The notes beneath the pieces are model-generated. The model ran no database searches, was not told the origin of the DNA, and saw nothing but the letters and a program-made list of their open reading frames with translations. Position numbers and translations under genes: made by a program. Below, piece by piece: positions 47,641 through 59,917 of a DNA stretch of 64,000 nucleotides. Location of the stretch: NCBI GenBank assembly GCA_022495995.1, contig JAFEMH010002557.1, positions 267,505-331,504 on the forward strand, written 5' to 3'. Position 1 is the first letter of the stretch, and each line of letters opens with the position of its first letter. Source of the stretch: Adenophora triphylla var. japonica (lineage: Eukaryota; Streptophyta; Magnoliopsida; Asterales; Campanulaceae).

Positions 47641-48920
47641 CCAAGTAGATATAGTTTGGTGGGGAAGATTTATAGTATACCATTTCAGATCTTTATATTG
47701 TACATTATATAATTGGCGAACTTGATTTTCATCCAATATACTTTTGACGTGTTTTCATTTTTATCATTAAGTATTCTTTGTATAGTATAATATTGATTGC
47801 GTATCATAAATATGAGTTCCATTCCGCCAAAAAAATAAAGACAATATATTTGCTGACAGAAAGCTGGATGTCATGTGGGATTATTGAGTTTTGTTGATGT
47901 TGCTAGAATGAAACTCTTGTAATTATACATCAAAAAGATGAGTTACTGAAGTTTTTAGTGACTGACATTCTATCTAAATGAAATAAAATAAACTGTATAG
48001 TGCATGCATAAACAGTTTGTAACACGAAAGTTTGCATGGCTTGGTAAATGAGAGAGTAGATACTTAATTTGTTGAGAATTCTGGCCCGTAAACACTATAA
48101 AAGTCGAATGAATTGTACAAGTCAGATGCGACAAGCTGATTAAATGGACGAGATTCATGGTTGAGCAAAATAAAAAAAGACTTTTAATAAACTCCCAAAC
48201 TAATTAAACGGTCAAGATTAAAACTTACAAGCGAGATTGAGCGGGATTCACATATGCCGACCAAGGCAACAGGAAATGTCGGCGAAGTCACCCAGCAAAG
48301 ACTGACTTAGGCCTCACCAATTGACGACTAGCGCCTCCTCGACCATCATCAAGACAAGGGGAATGGACCTCCCTACCCTTGCTCTCCACTTACTCGATGT
48401 TCACACATGTCGACCAAGCATCATATTTCGAGTAGCATTCCTCGTAGGCATGTGTACAGAAGACAATTCTAATCCTACTTAAAAAAAGAAAAAAGATTGT
48501 GGGAAGTTATAATCCAACTATGATTATAACCCCCCTCTCGTACAACTTCCTATTCAAAGTTGGACTCTACATCCTACACCTATAAATATTAGCCATAATT
48601 CACATAATATTGGTAACACATCTTTTGACTCTAAACTTTTGTCAATTGATTTAATCTCTATATAACACAAATAATTACTCTCACGCCGGAGGGCATTGGC
48701 TAGTGAAGATCAGAAACTTATTTTATGTGGTTGTTAATCTTTTCGGGTTATTCAAACATACATTATACAAAGCTGCTGGATTTGGGATGATCCGAACATT
48801 TTTAACATCATCAAGTATATATTTATTATATTATTTCAATTTTTTTTTTCACAAATGTTAGTTACCTGCTCGTTTGACCCCCGAATTAAAATATTGGCTA
48901 AGTCTCTACGTTTGGTTCTA
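47641..48920. other. 3' flank of kinase copy 1 and spacer
   Basis: To about 47925 it matches the 3' flank of the intact kinase (59926-60200). Then, at about 48035-48252, there is a third copy of the kinase upstream region (ggtaaatgagagagtag ... gattgagcggg). The rest is AT-rich without genes. From about 48815 the second copy of the duplicated unit begins. Confidence 0.65.
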
Positions 48921-49742
48921 CTAGTGTAACTCCCGTGCGATCGATGCACGGTGTGATCAAATATTTTTATTAAATAGTTAAATTTATATTAAATATTACT
49001 GCACAATAAAATAAATATTATTAAGTAAATAAATTTGAGAAATTTTCATTTAAATTTAATAGTGATAAAATAAATATGAGAAATTTTCATTTAAATATAA
49101 TGATGATCAAACTCAATATGATAAATTTTATTTCAAAACAAAATAAATAATTATTTAAGTAAATAAATAAGTTTTTATTCAAGTAAGTAAATAAATATAA
49201 GAAAGTTAATATTAAAAAAATAACTGATTGAAATCGAAACAAATACAAAAAGGAAATAGAGATGTTTGTATACATTGTAAAACAATTATTTGAAAACTAT
49301 ATTGTCAGTAAAAATATCAGATTGAAGATCACTAAAATAAATCTAGTGTTACCTCCGTGCGATGCACGGGGAGTTATTGATGCTTAAAAAGACGAAAATT
49401 AAATAAAATAACTAAATGAGATAAACATTTTTATACATTGTAAAACACATCTTTAAAAGACAACATTGTCGGTTCAATTGTCGAAAGAGGAAGAAAGATC
49501 ATCATTACATATTAATATCTTCGACCCATCGGGATTGTGAACTCTCAATAATGCAAAATATAATTGAGAATGCCAAAAGACATATTATCTATTAAAAAAA
49601 AAGACCAACAAAGTATAAATATAATTGAGAAAACTTATCTTAGAGTAAAATACAATAATTATCTTAACTTAATAAACTATGATTTTTTTTAAAAAAAAAT
49701 ATTTCACCATGAAACTTGCCTTCTTTTCCCACATATACGATA

Positions 49743-50024
49743 CTCCCTCCGACCCACCCAAGTGTGCACCATTGATCAAGGCACGCCGATTAAGAAATAT
49801 TATTAAGATAATGAAAATGTGTAGTAGAAAATGAAGAGAGGGAATGAGTGGAGTAAATAGTAGGTTGGTTGAATAAATTGTATGGTGGAGAATGAGTGGA
49901 GTTAATGAGTGGGTGGGGTAGGGAGAATATAAAATATTAAAGGACATACCATTTATGGTAGTTCACACTGGGCTGGAACGGATCAAAATGGAAATAAATG
50001 TACACTGGACTGAGATGGAGGGAG
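49743..50024. mobile_element. Stowaway MITE nested in the Helitron
   Basis: ctccctccgacccacccaag ... ctgagatggagggag with TA on both sides. Its body (agtgtgcacc) differs from the other copies, so it is another subfamily. Confidence 0.8.
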
Positions 50025-50271
50025 TATATCTTATCCCAAATACAAAATTATAACTACCATTTGAAGAAAAAAATCAATCAATTTACCAAATAAAAAATCA
50101 TGGTCTAAAAAAATATGAAATTAAACATATTTTTCTCTCCATTTAAACGCAAAAATCCGCATATCTACCACAAAACACAAATTTATGCATTCAAGCCTTT
50201 ATAGTAATTTGTTTTGGGATACATCTACTCTACTGATTTACAAACTCACTAAATTTAGTATAGACATAATA

Positions 50272-50502
50272 TTAAATATCATCAAATAAAAAAGATATAT
50301 TTAAAGGAATATTAATGAAAAACACACGTACCAATAAAATAGATTTATAATTTACATAACACTCAACCACTATTCTTCTCAACACCTTGCAACCTCCACC
50401 ACCTTCTCCCGCCTCTCTTGTTTTCGAATCACGTCCCCCCGTCTTCTCTTCCGATCTGCTCCAGCCGGAAATCACCCATGGCCTGACTTTCTCTTCAGGC
50501 AC
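50272..50502 (-). other. Unrecognised minus frame in the Helitron
   Basis: A 76-codon frame with a polar, Gly/Arg-rich start. It lies in a GC-richer patch (50390-50510) unlike the AT-rich surroundings, so it could be a captured host fragment. I recognise no domain. Confidence 0.25.
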
Positions 50503-50539
50503 GATTGAGATCCCTCCAACTCTGTCGAAACATTAATTT

Positions 50540-53500
50540 TTTAGACGAATAAAGTGGTATTCTTTTTTTAAATATTCATTGGATGAAGAAAGTAATGTTC
50601 AATTTTTTGCACAAAAAATGTAGTATTATTTTTCGGTTATTCATTTTGAGTCGAAAGTAATATTTATTTTTGAAATGAAGATTATAATTTTTTCTATAAG
50701 TAAATTTTTAAAAGTATTTATTTGAGATGAAACTATTTAGTTTTTCTTTATTAATAATTATTATATTATAATTTAAAGTGAGACGGAGTTTGTACCTTTT
50801 ATTTGTTTGAATCGATTGTGGCCCGATTTAGATCGGTTGTGGCCAGGTAATTTAAACTCGCTATACTGTAGAAAAAAAACAATCGGTTAGCAAAAAGAAA
50901 AAAAAAACAATCGGTTAAAAATAAAAAACACAATCGGTTAGAAAAAAAAAACAAACGGTTATCAAAAAAATAAAAATATACAATCGGTTAGAAATAATAA
51001 AAAATAATAATAAAATATCGGTTAGCAAAAAAAAATACACACAATCGGTTAGCAAAAAAAATCAATTGGTCAGCAAAAAAATAAATAACAATCGGTCAGC
51101 AAAAAAAAAAAACCACAATCGTCAGCCCAAAAAAAAAAAAAAAACAATCGATGGCCGAGCATTACTTCCTTCATCCCAATGAATATTATAAAAAATAATA
51201 CTGCTTCATTGGGATGAAGAAAGTAATGTTCATTGGGATGAAGAAAGTATTGTTCATTTTTTTGGACAAAAAATGTAGTATTATTTTGTGATTATTCATT
51301 TTTGAGTCGAAAATAATATTTATTTTTGAAATGAAAATTATAATTTTTTATAGAAGTATATTTTTTAAAGTATTTATATGAGATAGAAAAAATAATATTT
51401 TTATTTAGTTTTCTTTATTAATAATTATTATTTTATAATTTAAAGTGAGACAAAATTTGTACCGTTTGGTTTGATTTGGATCGGTTGGCATGTTTGGTTT
51501 GGATCGATCAGGTTACCTGGTTGGTTTTGGATCGGTCAGCAATATAATCCACTTGCTTGAAACCATAATTAATGGATATTCTATCCAAGTTACCGTGTAA
51601 AGTTTGGCCTACCCTTATGACTTATTTCTATCATTGACATTATATTAAATCGGCTGTTTGGTTCGGATCGGTCGGAGTTACCGGTTGATTTGGATCGGTT
51701 GGCTTTGTTTGGTTTGAATCGGTCATCTACAACTTGGTTGGTTTCGATCGGTCATCCACTTATTATTGACCGGTCACCATGTCAATGATTTACCGATCCT
51801 TGTCACAACCGATCCTTATGGCCCGGTTAAACTCGTCACGTGTCTCAATTATAAAGAAATGGAAATTCGCCTGTATACACGCGTCTCTATTGGTGTGTGA
51901 AATGCAAGCGTCATGTTTCTCCCAATCACAACTTGCCACGTGTATTTTACGTAGCATCCCTTCAATTATGTCATGGAATGAAATGACTAAATTTCCCTGA
52001 AATTTTGGCACTATCACTATTCATTGGATGAGCTTTAATACATAGATAGATTTTCTATGTCAAAAAAAAAAAATTGCTTCTTTTGTTTCAATGAACATTT
52101 TAAAAAAGAATACTACTTTACTTGTCTCAAGAATTAAAATTCATTTTAAGGAGACGAAGACACTAATATTATAGACATTAATTTTTACAAAAGAAAACTA
52201 CATCGTCTAAAAAAATAAATTACTATCTTCGTCTGAATATTTTATAAAATATTACTTCATTTTTAAAAAAAATTAATGTTATATATTGAAACGAAGACAC
52301 TAACATTACAAACATTAATTTTTGAGGCAAATGAAGCATTATTATTTTTTAAAAATATTCATTGGGATGAATAAAGTAATGTTCATTTTTTTGAACAAAA
52401 AATGTAGTATTATTTTTTGGTTATTCATTTTGAGTCGAAAATAATATTTATTTTTGAAATAAAAATTATAATTTTTTATAGAAGTATATTTTTTAAAGTA
52501 ATTATTTGAGATGAAAAAAATAATATTTCTATTTAGATTTTTTTATTAATAATTATTATTTTGTAATTTAAAGTAAAACGGAATTTGTACCATTGGTTTG
52601 GATCGGTTGGCATGTTTGGTTTGAATCGGTCAGGTTACCTGGTTGATTTTGGATCGGTCAACATATAATCCACTTGCTTGAAACCATGATTAATTGATAT
52701 TCTGTCCAAGTTACCATGTAAAGTTTGGCCTACCCCTACCCTTATGCCTTATTTCTATAGTTACCATTATATTCATTCAGGCTGTTTGGTTTGGATCGGT
52801 CAGGTAGGTTATGTGGTTGGTTTGGATTGATTGACCTGTTTGGTTTGGATCGGTCATCTATAACCTGGTTGGTTTGGATCGGTCACCACTTATTATTGAT
52901 CGGTCATAAACTCCCTTTCACTTTAATTAATAATAAAAATGTTATAGAATCGTGTGTTTTTTTTTAAAAAAATTATTTTTTATTTGTTATGACCGATTCA
53001 AACCAGGACACAACTCACAACCGATCCAAACAAATCAATGTCACAATCGGTTGGCCACAACCCACAGCCACAACCGATCCAAACACAAATCAAACCAAGG
53101 CCACAATCGGTCAGCCACTCCAAACAAATCAAACCAAGACCATCGGTCAGCCACTCCAAAAAATCAAACCCAGGCCACTCCAAACAAATATGACCAAGGC
53201 CATCGGTCAGCCACTCCGAAAAATCAAACCAAGGACATCGGTTGCCACTCCAAACAAATCAAATACAAACTCCGTCGAACTTTAAATTACAAAATAATAA
53301 TTATTAATAAAGAAAACTAAATAGGAATATTATTTTTTCCATCTCAAATAAATACTTTAAAAATATATTTCTATAAAAAATTATAATCTTCATTTCAAAA
53401 ATAAGTAATGTCATATTTTGAGACGAATGCACTAACATTACAAACATTAATTTTAGAGGCAAATGAAGTAGTATTAATTTTTAAAATATTCATTGGGAAG

Positions 53501-54760
53501 AAGGAAGTAATGCTCATTTTTTTGGATAAAAAATGTAGCATTATTTTTTATCATACGTGTGTTGTCGAAAGTTATATTTATTTTTGAAATGAATAATATA
53601 ATTTTTTATAGAAGTATATTTTTTAAAGTATTTATTTGAGATGGAAAAACTAATATTTCTATTTAATTTTCTTTATTAATAATTATTATTTTGTAATTTA
53701 AAGTGAGACGAAATTTGTACGTTTAGTTTGAATCGATTGTGACCGGTTTGTATCGGATCGATCAAACACACACTTTACAGATTTGAAGAATCGGTAATCC
53801 ATATCGGTCAACATCGATCGGTAAGAAGCCAAGCCTGTGATTGTTTTCTTATTTTCCTTCTCTTTCTCTTTTTTCTCTGTTTCTGTTTCTGTCTCTCTCT
53901 CTGTCTCTGTCTCTGTCTCTTTCTTTCTTTTCTCTTTCTTTTTCTCTTTCTCTTTCTTTTTTATTTTGATTTTCCTTCTCTTTCTCTTTCGTTATTTCGG
54001 TCTCTTTCTTTCTTTCTTTCTTTCTTTTCTATTTCTTTCTTTTTATTTTTCTTTTTTTCTTTTTCTTTTTGATTTTGATTATATTTTGAGGCGAATGGAG
54101 TAATATTAATATTTAAAATTTTCATTGGGATGAAGGAAGTAATACTCATTTTTTTGGATAAAAAATGTAATATTATTTTTTGGTTATTCATTTTGAGTCG
54201 AAAGTAATATTTATTTTTGAAATGAATAATATAATTTTTTATAGAAGTATATTTTGTAAAGTATTTATTTGAGATGAAAAAAATAATATTTATATTTAAT
54301 TTTCTTTATTAATAATTATTATTTTTTAATTTAAAGTGAGACGGGAGGATCAGTAAATCATTTATACTTGGTGACCGGTCAAGAGTGGTCAGCAAAAAAA
54401 AAAACATTTACTTGGTAGGATCGGTAAATCATTTATAGTTGGTGACCGGTCAAGAGTTTACTTGGTGACCGATCAAGATTTACATTTACTTGGTGACCGG
54501 CCAGGATCAGAAAAAAAAAGAAGGAATGGGTCAGCAACTCTTTTGAATAATTTTATATTTTATTAGGTTTTGATTGGTTGACCTTGTATATAACTTATAC
54601 CTGCCGACGTCAATACATCCACATCGGTTGACCCTTATATATAACTTAATACCTTTCTCATAACTGAAAATTGGAATTGTCATAATTAAATAACAAACTT
54701 TTTGAATAATTTTTTCGGTTAAAATTGCAATACGGTGTAGCGAATTTAAATTTGCTCAAT
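50540..54760. repeat. Repeated 250-bp modules and GATCGGT/ACCGATC clusters in the Helitron
   Basis: A module of about 250 bp (attcattgggatgaa, atgtagtattat, gagtcgaaagtaatattt, aatttaaagtgagacg) recurs at about 50560-50790, 51200-51460, 52350-52590, 53480-53715 and 54115-54345, with an inverted copy at 53275-53420. Between modules are dozens of GATCGGT, CGGTCAG or AATCGGTT words, including an (aatcggttagcaaaaaa) array at 50870-51150. No gene. Confidence 0.8.
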
Positions 54761-55589
54761 TTTATTTAACAGTCAGGATCGGTCTTGGCAAGGCAAGGAT
54801 CGATCAAGGCAAGGGAAGCCAAGGATCAGTCAAGGCGTCAAATTTGAAAGGAAGAAAATTTTAGACGTGGCAGATTCGGTTAACCAGCGGTTCACGGTTA
54901 CCTAACCCGGCGATTTCAAACCTTCCAAAATACCAACCGGAACCGACCCGGTTAACCACCTTAACCGATTATGGTTTACCGGTTATACCAGTTTTAACCG
55001 TTTTTAATTTTTTTCTTCTTCTTCAAATTAGGTTTTTTAAATAAATTTTTAACAAAATTATTTTTAAAAAAAATCCAAGGCCGACCAATTCTAGCAATGC
55101 CAAGGCCGAATGATTATGCTAACCATGGCCAAGGCCTCATTATATATCAAGGCAAGACCATTTCACTTTCTTTTTCTATCGATGTGGGAATTGAGATATC
55201 CCTCCTTCTCCGCCAGTGTACACGAGCAACACGCGCCAGTCTCTCGCCCACTCAAAGCTTGCCACGTCGAATTTTCTCAAAGTATGGCTTCTGTTAAGTG
55301 ATTTTATAATACGAAAATGCCCAACTTTTTGTGTAATAACAAAATTGCCACTGAAATATGGGCGCCAAATTCAGACTATTCTGCTTTTATATATATAGAG
55401 ATATGTTCGTTAAACTATAATAATAATTGTTTTTTCCAGAGTTCGTGAAAAGTTCTAAGGCGATAACTATATGAAAATTACTATTTTAAACTAATATCAA
55501 ATTACATGCTTTTAATTTCGGTTGATCCCAAAATAAGTTTGATACTTTAAAATAAAAAATTATTTTTAGTGTCATACAGTATATTATAA

Positions 55590-55762
55590 CTAGCACATGC
55601 TCGTGTCTAAGGTCACGTAATTTTTTTTTTAATTTTTTTTTAAATTAAATTTTTTTAAGGGCAAAATGGGAAAGGGACAAATGTATGAGGGCAAAATGAA
55701 AATTTCCTCCCGTGAAACTGTTCATTCCACTGTTCAAAAGGGGGTTCCATTTATAATATAGA
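55590..55762 (-). mobile_element. Mini-Helitron, 173 bp
   Basis: On the minus strand it starts TCTATATTATAAATGG (after A) and ends in CTAG (before T), with a degenerate hairpin shortly before. Homologous over its length to 26395-26563. The uninterrupted site (tataatttctc) is present at about 45565. Confidence 0.7.
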
Positions 55763-56817
55763 TTTCACGTACGGATGACCAAAAACGGTTTCAATTCCAT
55801 TCCAGTTCCTTTTCAAAATCGCCGGTTCCGAAAAAGGGGAAACCGAAACCGAACCGTGAACTTACGGTTCACGGTTTCGATTTCGAACCGGCGGTTGACG
55901 ATTCGAAATCGGCGATTCAACATATTTTTTTTAATAGAAAAAAATGTTTTTAGAATATTTTTTATTTTTGAAAATATTTGCAAAAAGTTATATAAAAAAA
56001 GATAGAAAAAAAACTTAACAAATGAAAGTATAAAAAAGAAAAGAGGGACGGACTACCCTTTAAATTTTTTTATTGACTACGAAAAATATTTTATACTTTT
56101 TTTATTGCTGATTTTTTTACAAAAATTAATATAAAAAAGAAAAAAAAACTAAACCAATGAAAGTATATAAAAGAAAAGAGGGACGGGTTACCCTTTATTT
56201 TATTTTTATTTATTATTTTTTTACTAGGAAATAATATTTAGACTTTTTTTGTTAGTGATTTTCTTTTACAAAAAGGTATATAAATAATAAAGAAAAAAAC
56301 TAAACAAATAAAATTATATATAAAAGAAAAGTAGGACGGACTACTGTTTATTTTTTTTATATTTCTTGAATAACTAGGAAATAATTTTTCAGACTTTTTT
56401 TATTACTGATTTTTTTTACAAAAAGGTATATAAAAATGTTAGAAGTTTTAAACAAATGAAAGTATATAAAAGAAAAATTAAATCATAAATCTTATACACT
56501 AAACCTAAATCATAAATCTAAATCTCGTATATAACATATACCCTTAACCTTAAATCTAAATTATATACTCCATAGCCCATATCTTAATTCATCTAACTAA
56601 ATCTCATTTATACCCTATATCCTAAACGTTAAATCTAAATGATATACTTTATATCCTAAACCATAATTTATCTACACTAACCATATACCCTAAACATTAA
56701 ATCTAAATCATATACCTCGTACCCCAAATCTTAATTCATCTAACTAAATCTCATATATACCTTATACTAAACCTTAAATCTAAATAATATATTTTATACC
56801 ATAAACCCTAATTTATC

Positions 56818-57095
56818 CTCCCTCCGTCCCATTAATAACTTCACTTTTTGCCAAAATGGGTATCCCGTTTAAAGCTTCACCTTTCCTAAAATGGCAAAGA
56901 ATCTTTACTATTTCACACACTCATTCTCTCTCCTATTTCACTATTACACCCACAACATTTCTCAAATTTACTATTTCCTCCCCTCATTCTCTCTCATATT
57001 TTACTATTACACTCACAACATTTTCTCCACTCACCAATTTTCTTAATTTGCGTGCTTGACCCAAAAGGGTGAAGCAATTACCGAGACGGAAGGAG
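56818..57095. mobile_element. Stowaway MITE in the hAT-like element
   Basis: ctccctccgtcccattaat ... ccgagacggaaggag, TA-flanked on the right, slightly imperfect on the left. Confidence 0.8.
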
Positions 57096-57108
57096 TATAC
57101 ATTAATCT

Positions 57109-57111
<3 letters not shown>

Positions 57112-57171
<60 letters not shown>

Positions 57172-57210
57172 ATATATAAGTATATACATATATATATGTA
57201 TATATATATG

Positions 57211-57242
<32 letters not shown>

Positions 57243-57370
57243 CATACATATATATACATACATATACATGTATATACATACATATACATGTATATATATA
57301 CATGTACATGTATATATATACATATATATGTATACATATACATATATATATATGTATATATATATATACC
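57112..57370. repeat. (TA)n / (TATACA)n microsatellite
   Basis: About 260 bases of TA and TATATACATACA-type repeats. All Tyr/Ile-rich frames here are artefacts. Confidence 0.95.
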
Positions 57371-58063
57371 CTAATACTTAAATCTAAATCATACACTATA
57401 TATCCTAAATCCTAATTCATCTACATTATTATCATATATATTATATACCTTAAACCTTAAATCACAACTATATACTACATACTAATTCATCTACCTTAAC
57501 CATATACCCCATACTCCAAACCCCCAAATCATATATCTAAATTCAATATATACCTATAAACCGAACTACTAAGTCTTATACCTATACCCCTTATATACAT
57601 TTTACCCTAAAACATAACAAATAAGAGTTAATTTATGATTTGAGTTTGATAATCAAAGAAATTAACGAAATTCGTTAGAGAAAGTTAAGAGAGAGTTAAA
57701 GGGGTTTGTGTGAAAAAAATTGTGAGGGGAGGGGAGGGTGGTATTTATATTTGAGAAAATATGTTAGGAAAACAAAAATATTTTTTATTTAACCATATAC
57801 CCATATTCTTGACGGCTATATATATTCTGACAAATTTAACGAAATTTCTGACGAATTTGACAATTTTGACAACGGTTCAACGGTTCTAGTTCAGGCGGTT
57901 CGAAACCGCCAGTTCAAGGTTTTCAAAAGGAGAAATCGGAATCGAACCGCCAAACCGCCGGTTACGTTTTCAAACAGTTCCAATTCAAGATGGTTCTGAT
58001 TCCGACCGATTTCGATTCAAGGCGGTTCAACGGTTCCGGATAGATTCCTGTTTGATCATCCCT

Positions 58064-58834
58064 AATTTCTCAAGCAACAAAAAATAAATAAATAAATAAA
58101 TAAAGCATAGTATTACTTAAAAATTAAGAAGTCTAATATGTCACCCACAACACTTATTATTTACAAAGGAAAGAAAGTAACACATATTTTAGTATTTTTA
58201 GCATTTTTTTAGCTTTAATATTATTTTAATTAAAGAATGATATTGTCCACGTTTTGGCCAGTAAAGTCTCGCTCCCAAATACACAAAGTTCGATTTATTT
58301 GTAAAATTGGGTCTGTGAATGGGTTTTGGCTTAGTAAATGAGAGAGTAAGTGCTTAATTTGTTGGGAATTGGGGCCCGTAAACACTTAGAAGTCGGATGA
58401 ATTGTACAAGTAAGATGCAACAAGCTGATTAAATGGACGAGATTCATGGTTGAGCAAAATATATAAAAGACTTTTAATAAACTCCCAAACTTAAGCCGTC
58501 AAGATTAAAACGTATGAGCGGGATTGAGTGGCGTCAGTTATTATTTGGAAATCGCCGGTACATTCATAATTTGAATTCTAAAAAACACAATCCTACTATG
58601 CAACGAAAATGGAATATTGGAAATTCACAACGTCACTAAATTAAATAGCAATTGTTCTTGGATTGGGAAACCTAAGATAAGTAAGACTCCTGTCCTGTAG
58701 CTACCTACATACATTACACTATAAATTAATTTAATACTCTCTCGAAAAAATACTCAGTCACTATATTTTCTAAACACAGCAATTGTATTGAGAGAGAGAG
58801 AGAGAGAGAGAGAGAGCAATAGAGTACGTACCGT
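58064..58834 (+). promoter_or_regulatory. Promoter and 5' UTR of the intact kinase
   Basis: Shared with copy 1 upstream of 46560. TATAAAT at 58720-58726, then a (GA)n tract of about 27 bases at 58790-58816 close to the start. Upstream (58308-58530) is the segment also found at 46030-46250 and 48035-48252. Confidence 0.65.
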
Positions 58835-59917
58835 ATGATCATGGCGGATAACCTTCAACTTCTAAAGCGCCGAATGCTTGGCAAAGGTTCTTATGGCTCC
58901 GTGTTTTTTGCATCCCCAGTAAACTCTGAGTATGCTGATGTTTCTTTTGCTGTAAAGAGCGCAGATATCAAGCAATCTTCTTCCCTTCAAGAAGAAGAAA
59001 ATTTCTTGTATCAGCTCTATAGTTGTCCCAACATCGTACGTTGCTTTGGGCATGATATCAGCATTGAAAACAATAATTTTATTTTCAATCTTCTTTTAGA
59101 GTACGCGCCTGGTGGTACTCTAGCTGACCTCATCAGCCGTTCGAAAAACAACATATTTGGAGTTTTACCTGAACATGAAGTTGGGTGGTACACTTATTTA
59201 TTACTTTCGGGTCTGAAAGATATCCATGAACAAGGGTATGTTCATTGCGATTTGAAGCCAGATAATATTCTGGTCTTCCCAAGTGAAGATGGTACTCTAA
59301 ACAATATAAAGATTGCGGATCTTGGGTTGGCGAAAAAAGCTGGAGATGATACTATCAGACCCATATTGGTGAACGGTCATTGGTTTAAGCATCGAGGAAC
59401 TCCTCTTTATAACTCTCCTGAATCCGTGTTGTTGGGAATACACGAATCTCCTATGGACATCTGGTCTCTGGGGTGTGTTGTGATGGAGATGCTCACAGGA
59501 AAGCCGGCCTACCCTAAGAGATGTTTCTACTTGGGTGAAGACAACTTGGAAGATCTTCTGTTGACAATTGGTTTCAAAACTGAGCTTCCGAAAATACCTG
59601 ATGATCAGAATAATATTTCGGATAATGCTAAGGATTTCTTGAGAAGTTGCCTTATAAGGAACATGCATGAGAGATGGAGCGCGGAACAACTATTGAATCA
59701 CCCCTTCATTGTGGAGCAAGTGAAGTTTCTCCGAGGATTTGGTGCTGTTACCGAACCTGAGATAGTTAAAGATGCAAGCCCTACAGTATGGTTGTCAAGT
59801 ATATCAGGATTTCTTGACCCGTCAACAACGGTGCAATCAGCAGCTTGTACTTCTTCAGTACTATTGCCTCGTCCTCCAGGATGCTATCGTGAGGCACTGT
59901 TGAAAGAACTGAAGTGA
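58835..59917 (+). CDS. MAPKKK-like Ser/Thr protein kinase, intact, intronless
   Basis: Full kinase domain in 360 residues, numbered from the first ATG; the second ATG at 58841 (MADNLQ) has the better context. Glycine loop GKGSYGSV (16-23), ATP lysine K41 in AVKS, catalytic loop HCDLKPDN (137-144) with Cys in place of Arg of HRD, DLG instead of DFG (162-164), SPE instead of APE (194-196). This set and the single exon match the MAPKKK17/18/20-like group of plant MEKK kinases, which feed stress-related MAP kinase cascades; assignment is by recall. The non-RD loop is a family trait, not damage. After about residue 300 comes a short Ser/Thr-rich tail. A decayed copy lies at 46560 and older fragments at 32.5 and 34.6 kb. 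Confidence 0.9.
   Translation: MIMADNLQLLKRRMLGKGSYGSVFFASPVNSEYADVSFAVKSADIKQSSSLQEEENFLYQLYSCPNIVRCFGHDISIENNNFIFNLLLEYAPGGTLADLISRSKNNIFGVLPEHEVGWYTYLLLSGLKDIHEQGYVHCDLKPDNILVFPSEDGTLNNIKIADLGLAKKAGDDTIRPILVNGHWFKHRGTPLYNSPESVLLGIHESPMDIWSLGCVVMEMLTGKPAYPKRCFYLGEDNLEDLLLTIGFKTELPKIPDDQNNISDNAKDFLRSCLIRNMHERWSAEQLLNHPFIVEQVKFLRGFGAVTEPEIVKDASPTVWLSSISGFLDPSTTVQSAACTSSVLLPRPPGCYREALLKELK

Larger units (their letters stand above)
48921..55401 (-). mobile_element. Helitron-like element, 6.5 kb
   Basis: On the minus strand the 5' end is TCTCTATATATATAAAAGC (from 55401) preceded by A. The 3' end is a hairpin (ccgtgc...gcacgg) about nine bases before CTAG (48924-48921), followed by T. That is the A|TC...CTAG|T structure of Helitrons. 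The uninterrupted target occurs at about 41545-41600. No Rep/helicase gene is visible, so it is non-autonomous. The interior is mostly repeats. A second hairpin/CTAG end at about 49343-49375 suggests a nested or alternative terminus. Confidence 0.75.
55766..58063. mobile_element. hAT-like TIR element, decayed
   Basis: The inner ends pair (left cggatgaccaaaaacgg; right in reverse complement gggatgatcaaacagg), followed by subterminal complementary words around ggttcaacggttc and gaaccgtgaac. Candidate 8-bp duplications (taatttca / taatttct) are imperfect. It is absent from the paralogous copy. It contains 110-130 bp A/T-rich tandem repeats (about 56020-56470), cttaaatctaaatcat repeats, a Stowaway and a microsatellite. 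No transposase seen. Confidence 0.5.

Noticed and set aside
52952..53320. 122-codon frame rich in Asn/Gln/Ser repeats
   Set aside because: Reads through the ACCGATC-type repeats; overlapping frames on both strands give equally repetitive peptides.
53837..54103. Phe/Ser-rich 88-codon frame
   Set aside because: T/C-rich simple sequence inside the Helitron, no domain.
56984..57396. Tyr/Ile-rich frames of 70-119 codons on both strands
   Set aside because: Translation of the TA/TATACA microsatellite.
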